From: Devosia equisanguinis
GTDB taxonomy: Bacteria; Pseudomonadota; Alphaproteobacteria; Rhizobiales; Hyphomicrobiaceae
Reading direction: 5' to 3'
NCBI GenBank assembly: GCA_945862355.1
Contig: CAMAYR010000008.1
Location: forward strand, 1 to 42,076
DNA length: 42,076 nucleotides
This document shows, one piece after another, positions 25,396 to 32,611 of this stretch. A program made the position numbers and the translations under genes. The notes under the pieces are model-generated. The model was given only the letters and a program-made list of their open reading frames with translations, did not search any database and was not told the DNA's origin. Position 1 is the first letter of the stretch. Every line of letters begins with the position of its first letter.

Positions 25396-27537
25396 ATGGA
25401 GATGCCGGCTTCCAAGGACGAACACACGGATAAGGTATCTGGTAAGGTATCTGGTCACGGTGCGGGCACAGAGCTGTTCGGCTCCCCCCGCACAGTCCTG
25501 TCCGCGCGCTCGCTTGCCATCGTCGGCGCATCCGAGCGGGGCCGCTGGCCCGCGCAGATCTACCAGAACCTCAAGAACCACAACTACGAAGGCAAAATCT
25601 ACCTCGTCAACGGCCGCCAGAAAGAGGTCTTCGGCCAGCCCTGCTATCCCACGCTGCGCGACCTGCCCGAGGCCGTCGAGCACGCCATAGTCATCGTGCC
25701 CGCTGCCGCAGTTCCAGCCGTGCTGGAGGACGCCGAGGCCCGCGGCGTCCAGTCGGCTACGATCTACGCCGCCGGCATCGGCGATGGCGACGATCCAGCT
25801 TCCAAGGAGCGTGGCGCGTGGCTGAAGGGTTTCATCGCACGCTCCCCCGTGCGCATCTCCGGACCCAACTGCATGGGCTACTTCAGCTACCGAGAAAAGA
25901 TTTTCGCCTATCCCAACGGCGACCTTTGCAAGCTGCCCGCCGGCCCCGTCGGCCTCGTCTTCCAGTCGGGCGGCAATTTGCAGTTCTACATGCAGGTCGC
26001 AGCCGAGCGCGGCCTGCGCTTCTCCTACGGCATCTCGACCGGCAACGAACCCGACCTCGGCCTCGAAGATTTCCTCGACTATCTGGTGGACGATCCCGAG
26101 ACGCGCCAGATCGTGCTGTTCATCGAGGGTATCCGCCGCCCCACGGCGTTCATGGCCGCCGCCGCCAAGGCGCTGAGGCTCGGCAAGCCGATCATCGCGA
26201 TCAAGACGGGCAAGTCGCTCGCCTCGCAGCAGGCCGCCCAGTCCCACACCGGTGCGATCGCCGGCGACTACGCAGCCTTCCAGGCGATGTGCGATCGCTA
26301 CGGGATCGTCGTCTGCCAGAACATGGACGACATGATCGACACGACGCTGGCCTTCCAGACGACGCGCCGGCCGAAGGGCCCGAAGATCGGCTTCGTCACG
26401 ACCTCGGGTGGCACCGTCGACCTGCTCTTCGACTACATGGAAACGGAAAGCGCCACGCTGGCCAAATTCTCCGACCAGACGATGGCCGCATTGAAACCTG
26501 TTATCCAGGACGGCATCACGCCGAAGAACCCGCTCGACGTCGGCATCCCTTCCACCAACGACGCCGCCGCCAACTGGTGCCGCATCGTCCACGACGACCC
26601 CGACGTCGACATCGTCGGCTTTTCGACGACCCAGCCGCGCAAGGGCATCGGCTACGGCGACATGGCCCCGTTCCAGAAGCTGCTCGCCGAGACGACGAAG
26701 CCCATCCTCGCCTTCGGCCGCATGATCCACCAGAGCCCGCCCGAGGCGATCGAGCAGCAGCGCTCCGTGGAAATGCCCTTCCTGCTCGGGCTCGAGCCGA
26801 CCATCCGCGCCATGAAAGCGCTGTGGTTCCACGCCGAGCGCCAGGGCAAAGCACCCCAATCCCCGCCCGCCGAGAAACCGAGCAAGCTGACCCAGGCGTC
26901 CCTCGAGGCGACGTTGGCCGAGTACGGCATCGCCTTGCCGAAATCCACGCTCGCCAAGGACGCCAAATCAGCAGCCACCGCCGCAACTGCAATCGGCTTC
27001 CCCGTCGCCCTCAAGATCCAGTCCGCCGACATCCTGCACAAGACCGAGGCCGGGGGCGTCGTCCTCGGTCTCGCCAGCGCACAGGCCGTCGAGACCGCCG
27101 CACTGGAACTGTTGAAATCCGCCAAGGCCGCCTATCCCGACGCCCGCATCGACGGCTACCTCGTGCAGGAGATGGTCTCCGGCGCCGAAGCCATCGTCGG
27201 CGCACGAGACGATGCGCTTTACGGGCCGATGCTCCTCGTCGGCTCGGGCGGCATCCTCGTCGAGTTGCTGAAAGACGCCGAGCTGTCGATGCTGCCGGTC
27301 TCGGCCAAGGAGATCACCAGCATGGTGGACAAGCTGAAGCTGTCGAAGCTTCTCGCCGGTTATCGCGGCAAGCCGCCCGCCGACCGTGCAGCGATGGAGA
27401 AAGCGATCGCAGGCCTCGCGCAATTCTTCCTCGATCACCGCGCGAAGCTGGCCGACATCGAGATCAACCCGCTTATGGTCCGCGCCGACGGCAAGGGCGC
27501 CGTGGCCGTCGATGTCCGCGTGATCTGGAAGGATTGA
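25396..27537 (+). CDS. ADP-forming acyl-CoA synthetase (acetate-CoA ligase/FerA-type)
   Basis: A 713-aa NDP-forming acyl-CoA synthetase that makes a CoA thioester through a phosphohistidine. Domains in order are: CoA-binding Rossmann domain (residues ~30-160, SLAIVGASERGRWP), succinyl-CoA-ligase-like flavodoxin domains with the active-site His near residue 284 (QSHTGAIAGD), and a C-terminal ATP-grasp from ~490 (GFPVALKIQSADILHKTEAGGVVLGL, DIEINPLMVR). FerA feruloyl-CoA synthetase of sphingomonads belongs to this family. With a hydroxycinnamoyl-CoA hydratase/lyase 5 kb away, phenylpropanoate activation is plausible; acetate or other acids cannot be excluded. The ATG has GAGAGGG close by, and a second ATG lies two codons in. 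The N-terminus carries a KVSGKVSG duplication. Confidence 0.92.
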   Translation: MEMPASKDEHTDKVSGKVSGHGAGTELFGSPRTVLSARSLAIVGASERGRWPAQIYQNLKNHNYEGKIYLVNGRQKEVFGQPCYPTLRDLPEAVEHAIVIVPAAAVPAVLEDAEARGVQSATIYAAGIGDGDDPASKERGAWLKGFIARSPVRISGPNCMGYFSYREKIFAYPNGDLCKLPAGPVGLVFQSGGNLQFYMQVAAERGLRFSYGISTGNEPDLGLEDFLDYLVDDPETRQIVLFIEGIRRPTAFMAAAAKALRLGKPIIAIKTGKSLASQQAAQSHTGAIAGDYAAFQAMCDRYGIVVCQNMDDMIDTTLAFQTTRRPKGPKIGFVTTSGGTVDLLFDYMETESATLAKFSDQTMAALKPVIQDGITPKNPLDVGIPSTNDAAANWCRIVHDDPDVDIVGFSTTQPRKGIGYGDMAPFQKLLAETTKPILAFGRMIHQSPPEAIEQQRSVEMPFLLGLEPTIRAMKALWFHAERQGKAPQSPPAEKPSKLTQASLEATLAEYGIALPKSTLAKDAKSAATAATAIGFPVALKIQSADILHKTEAGGVVLGLASAQAVETAALELLKSAKAAYPDARIDGYLVQEMVSGAEAIVGARDDALYGPMLLVGSGGILVELLKDAELSMLPVSAKEITSMVDKLKLSKLLAGYRGKPPADRAAMEKAIAGLAQFFLDHRAKLADIEINPLMVRADGKGAVAVDVRVIWKD
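25431..25454. repeat. 12-bp tandem duplication at the N-terminus of the acyl-CoA synthetase
   Basis: taaggtatctgg is repeated perfectly twice, encoding KVSGKVSG before the conserved CoA-binding domain. It is AT-richer than its surroundings. Confidence 0.92.
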
Positions 27538-27544
27538 CAAGACT

Positions 27545-27569
27545 GTGTCGGCCTTGCATGGGCCGACAC
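27545..27569 (+). terminator. intercistronic hairpin after the acyl-CoA synthetase
   Basis: A perfect 9-bp stem gtgtcggcc/ggccgacac with a 7-base loop starts 8 bp after the stop. No T-run follows directly (a weak atatttt lies 8 bases on), so it may attenuate or protect the transcript rather than end it fully before the VOC gene. Confidence 0.5.
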
Positions 27570-27638
27570 CGTCCAGATATTTTCATCCCGGTGCCAAGCC
27601 ACTGCCCGTCTGGCACCAATTTGCATGGAGCTGAGCAA

Positions 27639-28529
27639 ATGATTCAAGTCCGCCGCCTGGGCCACGCGACGTTCTCGACCGAGAACATGGACCGCGAGGT
27701 CGAGTATTGGCAGCACGTCATGGGCTTCGTCGTCACCGATCGCACCAAGGACCGCACGATCCTGTCCACGAAGTACGGCCATGAGGCCATTGCCCTCGTC
27801 AAAGGCCAACCGGGCTGGCTGCAGCGATTGGCCTTCCAGGTTGCCCCCGGCAGCGATCTCGGCGAGCTTCAGAGCAAGCTCCAGGGCCATGGCGTGAAGT
27901 CCGACCTCGCCTCCGACATCACGCCCGGCGTGCGCCGCGCGTTGACCTTCACCGATCCCAAGGGCACGCTGATCGAGGTCTACGCCGACTACGAGTTGCA
28001 GGCCGACGACGGCCGCGATCCCCCGATCGCACCTTTGAAGTTCGGCCACATCGCGGCACGCGTGAACGATCCCCAGAAGAGCACAGCGTTCTACTGCGAC
28101 GTGCTGGGCTTTCGCGTCTCCGACTGGATCGGCGACCACTTCTCCTTCCTGCGCTGCGGCCCCGACCACCACACGGTCAACTTCGCCCGCTACAAAGAGG
28201 AGCGGCTGCATCACATCGCTTTCGATATGAAGGACAGCGCCGCCATCAACCGCGCGTGCGACTACCTCGCCAAGAACAAGATCCAGCTGGTGTGGGGGCC
28301 GATCCGCCACGTCGTCGGCCACAACCTCGCCGCCTACCACCGCAACCACGACGACATCCGCGTTGAGATGTTCTGCGAACTCGACGTCATGTACGACGAG
28401 ACACTCGGCTATTTCGAGCCGCGCCCCTGGCACGAGGACCGCCCGCAGCGCCCGAAAGTCTGGCCAGCCGACACTTGGCGCGCGCAATGGGGCTTCGGCT
28501 CGTTCGGAACATTTCCGGGTTATCCGTGA
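27639..28529 (+). CDS. VOC family protein, two-domain extradiol-dioxygenase-like
   Basis: A 296-aa protein with two vicinal-oxygen-chelate modules, as in catechol 2,3-dioxygenase-type extradiol enzymes. The N-module begins RRLGHATFSTENMDREVEYW. The C-module has the metal ligands expected for the 2-His-1-Glu site: KFGHIAARV, RLHHIAFDM and DIRVEMFCELD. Ring cleavage of a catechol-type compound is the likely role, with the substrate unknown. The start MIQVRRLG has GGAG nine bases upstream; the 903-aa track ORF is a frame artefact running back through the synthetase. It sits 101 bp after the synthetase, co-directional, and ends at a strong terminator. Confidence 0.92.
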   Translation: MIQVRRLGHATFSTENMDREVEYWQHVMGFVVTDRTKDRTILSTKYGHEAIALVKGQPGWLQRLAFQVAPGSDLGELQSKLQGHGVKSDLASDITPGVRRALTFTDPKGTLIEVYADYELQADDGRDPPIAPLKFGHIAARVNDPQKSTAFYCDVLGFRVSDWIGDHFSFLRCGPDHHTVNFARYKEERLHHIAFDMKDSAAINRACDYLAKNKIQLVWGPIRHVVGHNLAAYHRNHDDIRVEMFCELDVMYDETLGYFEPRPWHEDRPQRPKVWPADTWRAQWGFGSFGTFPGYP

Positions 28530-28537
28530 CATAACGA

Positions 28538-28574
28538 GCGGGCGCGGTTTTCGCGATGGCGCGCCCGCTTTTCA
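28538..28574 (+). terminator. intrinsic terminator after the VOC gene
   Basis: A perfect 10-bp stem agcgggcgcg/cgcgcccgct with a 13-base loop is followed by tttt. It lies 9 bp after the VOC stop codon. Confidence 0.88.
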
Positions 28575-28660
28575 ACTCCGACCGAATTCCGACAGAATAT
28601 CGCGCGAAGGCATAAATCGATCAAATTTTATTACAAACGACAAATATTTCATTTTACCCA

Positions 28661-28688
28661 TTGACGCGCGGTAAATTCGCTACAAAAT
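28661..28688 (+). promoter_or_regulatory. possible sigma-70 promoter in an AT-rich patch
   Basis: ttgacg, 16 bases, then caaaat, inside the most AT-rich stretch of the window (28600-28700). It points at the small ORF at 28832. It rests only on the -35 and partial -10 match. Confidence 0.4.
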
Positions 28689-28831
28689 ACGATTCAAGAC
28701 GGTCGTCACTCTGGAATGTACGCGTATGCGTTGCACGACCCGGGTCGACGCTTTAACCGGCATCCCGAGAGTACCGCGGGGTTGTGAGGCACGACCGTCC
28801 AACGCTTTCCTGCAACCAATTTGGAGGGAGC

Positions 28832-29029
28832 ATGACGCCACCTGGTAGTTGTCGCGGGCCCGCCCGCTCTATGGCGCGGCAGGGCCCACGGTTCCGGTAT
28901 CGGATGAGGCAAGACCTCATCACGCGAGCGAGCCGTCGCAAAACGAAAATCGAAAAATGCACCGAGCGTGAAAGCGCAGCGGAAATCAGTCCGGCGAAAT
29001 CACGCTGGACGAGAATGGACATGCAATGA
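28832..29029 (+). CDS. possible small basic protein (65 aa) or structured RNA
   Basis: An ATG with TTGGAGGGAGC directly upstream opens a 65-codon frame beginning MTPPGSCRGPARSMARQG and ending WTRMDMQ. The product is Arg-rich and matches no family I know. A perfect 7-bp hairpin gatgagg-caaga-cctcatc inside the frame (28903-28921) raises the option of a non-coding RNA. It has a possible promoter upstream and is bounded by terminators on both sides, so it may be its own transcription unit. Confidence 0.35.
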   Translation: MTPPGSCRGPARSMARQGPRFRYRMRQDLITRASRRKTKIEKCTERESAAEISPAKSRWTRMDMQ

Positions 29030-29063
29030 AAGAGCCCCGTTGCGCCAATGCGGCCCGGGGCTC
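29026..29063 (-). terminator. probable terminator after the GST-like gene
   Basis: On the minus strand GAGCCCCG, a 16-base loop, then CGGGGCTC is followed by TTTCATTG. The 8-bp perfect GC stem has a weak U-run. It lies 147 bp beyond the stop of the GST-like gene. Confidence 0.55.
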
Positions 29064-29209
29064 GAATTGCGCGCGAAACCTTCCTGGCCGAAGCCTTCCG
29101 AATCTACAATTCCCACATTCGACGCCGATCGAGCATTCCCCCTCGTTCCGCTCCTGTCGAATGCTACTGCACGCCACGGTCGCGCTCAAGCGCCGGCAGC
29201 CCCTACCCA

Positions 29210-29908
29210 CTACCCGGGAAACCAGCGCGCTGTGCCCCGCCGTGCATAGGCGACAAGATTGTCGTGCTGCTCGAACGCGCGCCTGACGGGCCCTTCGAAT
29301 AGCGGACATATCGCACTCGAGATCATCGCATAGGCGGTCGCATCCGCACCGCATGGCGCCTCACCCATCAGCCACGACTTGTCCCCGAGGCACTGCGCAA
29401 CCGCCAGCGCCGCACGCTCGGCCAGCAGCTGGCGCTCCGCCGGGGAATGCCGACCGATGCCGTGGCCGTCGAGCGAGCGTCGCACCTGCCGGCTGACAAG
29501 TCCGAGCACCAACGGCCGGACGATCGCCGGCACCTCCTCGAAGAATATCCGCGGCCCCTTCTCGAAGTTCGCCCGGTCGAGCCATCGCTCGACGACCACG
29601 AGCCAGTACACGTGGTCTTCGAACATCTTCTCGATACCCCAGGCAGCACCCTTCTGCGCCTCGCTGAGCCCCGCGTCGAAATCCACCCCGCGCGTATCCT
29701 CCAGATGCAGCCGGATGAAGGTGCTGTCCGGCACTAGCCGCCCGCCATCGTCGATCCACGGGATCTTGCGCTTCGGCCCCTTGCGCGGATCGGCGTGTAC
29801 CAACTCGTAGGGCTCGCCTGCCATCTGAAGCAGCACCAGCGTTTTCACCACGAACGCGCTCGGATCCGGCAGCCCGAACGCCGGACCGTGGCCGTAAACC
29901 TTGATCAA
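29210..29908 (-). CDS. glutathione S-transferase family protein (Fax/metaxin-like)
   Basis: A 232-aa GST-fold protein. The opening KVYGHGPAFGLPDPSAF followed by KTLVLLQMAGEPYE is typical of the Fax/metaxin-like GST branch. The thioredoxin-like half ends with KIPWIDDGGRLVPDSTFI, and an all-helical C-terminal half follows (GEAPCGADATAYAMISS). I assign a TTG start because GGAGG lies six bases upstream and the conserved domain begins there. The 332-aa track ORF runs antisense through the phosphoesterase gene and is not real before this point. The role is likely detoxification or stress; the substrate is unknown. It is divergent from the phosphoesterase. Confidence 0.87.
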   Translation of the reverse strand: MIKVYGHGPAFGLPDPSAFVVKTLVLLQMAGEPYELVHADPRKGPKRKIPWIDDGGRLVPDSTFIRLHLEDTRGVDFDAGLSEAQKGAAWGIEKMFEDHVYWLVVVERWLDRANFEKGPRIFFEEVPAIVRPLVLGLVSRQVRRSLDGHGIGRHSPAERQLLAERAALAVAQCLGDKSWLMGEAPCGADATAYAMISSAICPLFEGPVRRAFEQHDNLVAYARRGTARWFPG

Positions 29909-30008
29909 CCCTGCCTCCGCTGGCTGCACCAACCCACTTGACCCACCCCGCTGAGCAGCCTTTATGCAGGCCACCCGGCAACACCGTCCAGCAAGGACTA
30001 ACAGCATA

Positions 30009-30851
30009 ATGCGACTTTTGTTCCTCGGCGACGTCGTCGGCCGCTCCGGTCGCAAGGCCGTGCTGGAGGCTCTGCCCAGGCTGCGCAGTCGCTGGGCGCT
30101 CGATTTCGTCGTGGTGAATGCAGAGAACGCCGCGGGAGGGTTCGGCGTTACCGAAACCATCGTCGAGGAGTTGCTCGACGCCGGCGCCGACGCCGTCACC
30201 CTCGGCAATCACGCCTTCGACCAGCGCGACGCCCTCGTCTTCATCGAGCGCCAGCCCCGCCTGATCCGCCCCCTGAACATGCCTAAGGGCACGCCCGGCC
30301 GCGGCTCCGCCCTCATTGAGGGCCGCAACGGCGCCCAGGTCCTCGTCGTCAACGCACTCGGCCGCGTATTCATGTCTGAGATGGATTGCCCCTTCCGCGC
30401 CCTAGATCACGAGGTGACGGCTTGCCAACTCGGCCGCGACGCCGATGCGATCTTCGTCGACTTCCACGCCGAGGCGACGAGCGAGAAGCAGGCGATGGCC
30501 TTCTTCCTGGACGGTCGCGTCACGGCGGTTGTCGGAACCCACACCCACGCCCCGACGGCCGACGAGCGCGTGCTGCCGGGTGGCACCGGCTTCATGTCGG
30601 ACGTCGGTATGTGCGGGGACTACCACTCGGTACTCGGCATGGACGCGGCCGAGCCGGTCAGCCGCTTCCTGACGCGCATCCATCGCGAGCGCTTCGAGCC
30701 TGCGCTGGGACCAGCCACGGTATGCGGCCTGGCCATCGAGACCGACGACAAGACCGGCCGGGCCCGCGCGGTCTCGAGCCTACGGCTCGGTGGTGTGCTG
30801 ACACCGACCGAGCCGCAGTTCTGGATCGAGGGGGAGACCTCTAAGTCCTGA
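30009..30851 (+). CDS. TIGR00282 family metallophosphoesterase (YmdB-like)
   Basis: A dinuclear-metal phosphoesterase related to YmdB, which hydrolyses cyclic nucleotides in Bacillus. All metal motifs are present: LFLGDVVGRSGR, VVNAENAAGGFG, LGNHAFD, VDFHAEATSEK and VGTHTHAPTADE. The length is 280 aa. The start is at MRLLFLGD with AAGGA upstream; the track's 15 extra residues are leader. It is followed by a gene-poor gap rather than the 5-formyl-THF cyclo-ligase gene often found beside it. Confidence 0.95.
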   Translation: MRLLFLGDVVGRSGRKAVLEALPRLRSRWALDFVVVNAENAAGGFGVTETIVEELLDAGADAVTLGNHAFDQRDALVFIERQPRLIRPLNMPKGTPGRGSALIEGRNGAQVLVVNALGRVFMSEMDCPFRALDHEVTACQLGRDADAIFVDFHAEATSEKQAMAFFLDGRVTAVVGTHTHAPTADERVLPGGTGFMSDVGMCGDYHSVLGMDAAEPVSRFLTRIHRERFEPALGPATVCGLAIETDDKTGRARAVSSLRLGGVLTPTEPQFWIEGETSKS

Positions 30852-31218
30852 CTTTCAAGCTGCTGCCGAGGGCACCCTGCGGCTGAGGCAGGCGTCCTCT
30901 GCGGTTGCGCCCGCAACGGCGGATTGACCCGGCGGGCGCTTCGTGCTGCGACGGGGGCAGACCGTGCAGCGGTCCATTCGCGGACACCTGGAAGGGACCA
31001 TTCGGAGGCTGATTCGTCAACGGCGCAAGTCCCTTATCTGCGCGAATGTCGACGTAGTGTGTAGTCGACGATTGCCCCTGCAATTCCTGGTGCTTTCGTC
31101 CGCCCCCTCTTGCTTTCAATAGTGAGGCAGAGCATTGTCGCGCCCGAAAACCGACCTTCCTGGTCCGGGCAGAAGTACCGCGGCCTGAAGTACGTCGGCA
31201 GGAAGTACGTCGGCCTGA
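30852..31218. other. gene-poor gap before the infA remnant
   Basis: About 370 bp with no supported gene. The minus-strand track ORF 30841-31638 runs antisense through the infA remnant and the start of maf and across the tandem repeat, so I treat it as spurious, although its C-terminal part is less obviously random. The right end carries the 15-bp repeat listed next. A weak purine patch (tagtgaggcag, near 31122) remains where an infA leader would be. Confidence 0.4.
31172..31216. repeat. 15-bp tandem repeat (three units) fused to the infA remnant
   Basis: gaagtaccgcggcct, gaagtacgtcggcag and gaagtacgtcggcct follow each other without gaps, and a partial fourth (gaagg) follows. The block ends exactly where the frame of the infA remnant begins, so it sits where the N-terminal coding part of infA should be. 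Confidence 0.93.
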
Positions 31219-31416
31219 AGGCAACTCCAGCGCAATGCCACGTTCCCGGTGAAACTCGAGAGCGGGCACGAAATGATACCCCATACAGCCGGACGCAAGC
31301 CCGAGAGCCGGAAACGCGTACTCACAGTCAACCGCGTTCTCACAGGCGACAATATCCAGGTCGAGATGACGCCGTATGACCTCACCAAAGGCCGGATTGC
31401 TTACCGCTTTAAGTAG
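31219..31416 (+). pseudogene. infA: degraded translation initiation factor IF-1 gene (N-terminus missing)
   Basis: Not in the ORF track. The frame reads [20 protein letters not shown], then an aberrant stretch ([14 protein letters not shown]), then [26 protein letters not shown] and a stop. This is clearly the central and C-terminal part of IF-1. The first ~20 residues (normally MAKEEVLEFPGTVTELLP-like) are absent: the frame is preceded by an in-frame TGA and a tandem repeat. Several core positions differ, and the middle carries extra residues where IF-1 has GKMRKNRIRVL. A GTG at 31249 could start only a 55-residue stub. The position directly before maf is the usual one for infA in this group, so this looks like the original copy after decay. 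A functional copy should exist elsewhere. Confidence 0.8.
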
Positions 31417-32110
31417 CGTCACCGCGCCCCAGCGCCAGTCGCTGCGTCGCACGCTTGCCCGCGAGCGCAAGCCGGACACGCGGCCCAAGCTCGTGCTGGC
31501 GTCCGCCTCTCCCCGCCGCCTGACCCTGCTGGCCCAGGCAGGTATTGATCCCGATGCCCTGCGCCCGGCCTCGATCGACGAGACGCCACGCAAGGGGGAG
31601 ATGCCCCGCACCCTGGTCAACCGGCTCGCCCGCGCCAAGGCCGAGGCCGCCCGCGATCAGCTCGCCAACGACCGCGACGTCGCCGACGCCTATGTCCTCG
31701 CCGCCGACACCGTCGTGGCTGTCGGACGCCGCATCCTCACCAAGCCCAAGCTCGTCGAGGAGGCCGTCGCCTGCCTTCAGCTTCTGTCCGGCCGCTCCCA
31801 TCGCGTGCTGACCGGCGTCTGCCTCATTACCCCCGACGACAAGGTGAAGGCCAAGATCGTCGAGACGCGCGTGCGCTTCAAGCGGCTTTCCCCCGACGAG
31901 ATCGAGGCCTACATCGCCTCGCGCGAGTGGCGCGACAAGGCCGGCGGCTATGCGATTCAGGGGCTCGCGGGCTGCTTTGCTCAGAAGATCGTAGGCTCAT
32001 ACACATCGATCGTCGGCCTGCCGCTGACCGAGGTTGTGGGCATGCTGGCGGCCGAAGGCTTCCCGCTGCACTACAACTGGATCAAGGCGGCCGATCTCGA
32101 GCCTTCGTGA
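31376..32110 (+). CDS. maf: Maf family nucleotide pyrophosphatase
   Basis: A house-cleaning pyrophosphatase that removes non-canonical nucleoside triphosphates. Family motifs are [14 protein letters not shown], the substrate-loop Glu/Arg/Lys in [24 protein letters not shown] and the C-terminal [16 protein letters not shown]. The assigned ATG lies inside the infA remnant and gives 37 residues before the conserved start; the only later option is a GTG inside the LVLASASP motif. It is followed 11 bp later by yacG, a conserved pairing. Confidence 0.93.
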   Translation: MTSPKAGLLTALSSVTAPQRQSLRRTLARERKPDTRPKLVLASASPRRLTLLAQAGIDPDALRPASIDETPRKGEMPRTLVNRLARAKAEAARDQLANDRDVADAYVLAADTVVAVGRRILTKPKLVEEAVACLQLLSGRSHRVLTGVCLITPDDKVKAKIVETRVRFKRLSPDEIEAYIASREWRDKAGGYAIQGLAGCFAQKIVGSYTSIVGLPLTEVVGMLAAEGFPLHYNWIKAADLEPS

Positions 32111-32121
32111 GGAGAACATCT

Positions 32122-32445
32122 GTGGGTTCCACCACACGCGAAGACGCCCGGCGTCTGGCCGAAGCGACCGGCGCGAAAACCACCGAGAACACCGAGACAT
32201 CGTCCGGACAAGCGCCCCGGACAGGCCGCTGCCCGATCTGCAGCAGACCAACCGAGGCGAAGTTCCGGCCGTTCTGCTCCCGCAGGTGCTCGGACGTCGA
32301 TCTGTCGCGATGGCTGCGCGGCGCTTATGCCGTAGCTGGCCGCGCCGACGTCGACGAGGACGGCGACGACACGATCGCGGCCAACTCTGCCGGCCAGTCC
32401 ATCCGCGATCCCGAAGACGACAACGAGGACGGCGGACACCGTTGA
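32122..32445 (+). CDS. yacG: DNA gyrase inhibitor YacG (zinc-binding)
   Basis: A small zinc protein that binds GyrB and inhibits gyrase. The four-Cys zinc site is CPIC plus FCSRRCSDVDL, followed by RWLRGAYAV, as in YacG. I assign a GTG start (MGSTTREDARRL) with GAGGAG upstream, giving 107 aa. The ~35-residue N-terminal extension and acidic C-terminal tail (DEDGDD, DPEDDNEDGGHR) are longer than in E. coli. The track ORF begins far upstream inside maf in another frame. It is coupled to maf. Confidence 0.93.
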   Translation: MGSTTREDARRLAEATGAKTTENTETSSGQAPRTGRCPICSRPTEAKFRPFCSRRCSDVDLSRWLRGAYAVAGRADVDEDGDDTIAANSAGQSIRDPEDDNEDGGHR

Positions 32446-32611
32446 CCCGGCTCTGAGCCGATTACCATGCCGGCCGCCGACCCGCCGTGCGCCATCGTCT
32501 CGTTGTAACCGGGCCGCACTTGGCTTGACCCGACCCGCGGCCGCTGCCCATAACCTTGTGCCAATCCCTCCCACCGCCAATCCCCTCCACCGCGCATTCC
32601 CGAGGCCGTCC

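Noticed and set aside
25818-27638. Apparent 903-aa fusion ORF ending in the VOC protein
   Set aside because: The first 607 codons are an Arg/Pro-rich shadow of the acyl-CoA synthetase; a good ATG with GGAG exists at 27639.
29909-30208. N-terminal 100 residues of the GST ORF
   Set aside because: They are antisense to the YmdB-like gene; GGAGG before TTG at 29908 fits the family start.
30841-31638. 265-aa minus-strand ORF
   Set aside because: It runs antisense through the infA remnant, the tandem repeat and maf; no ribosome site or family signal.
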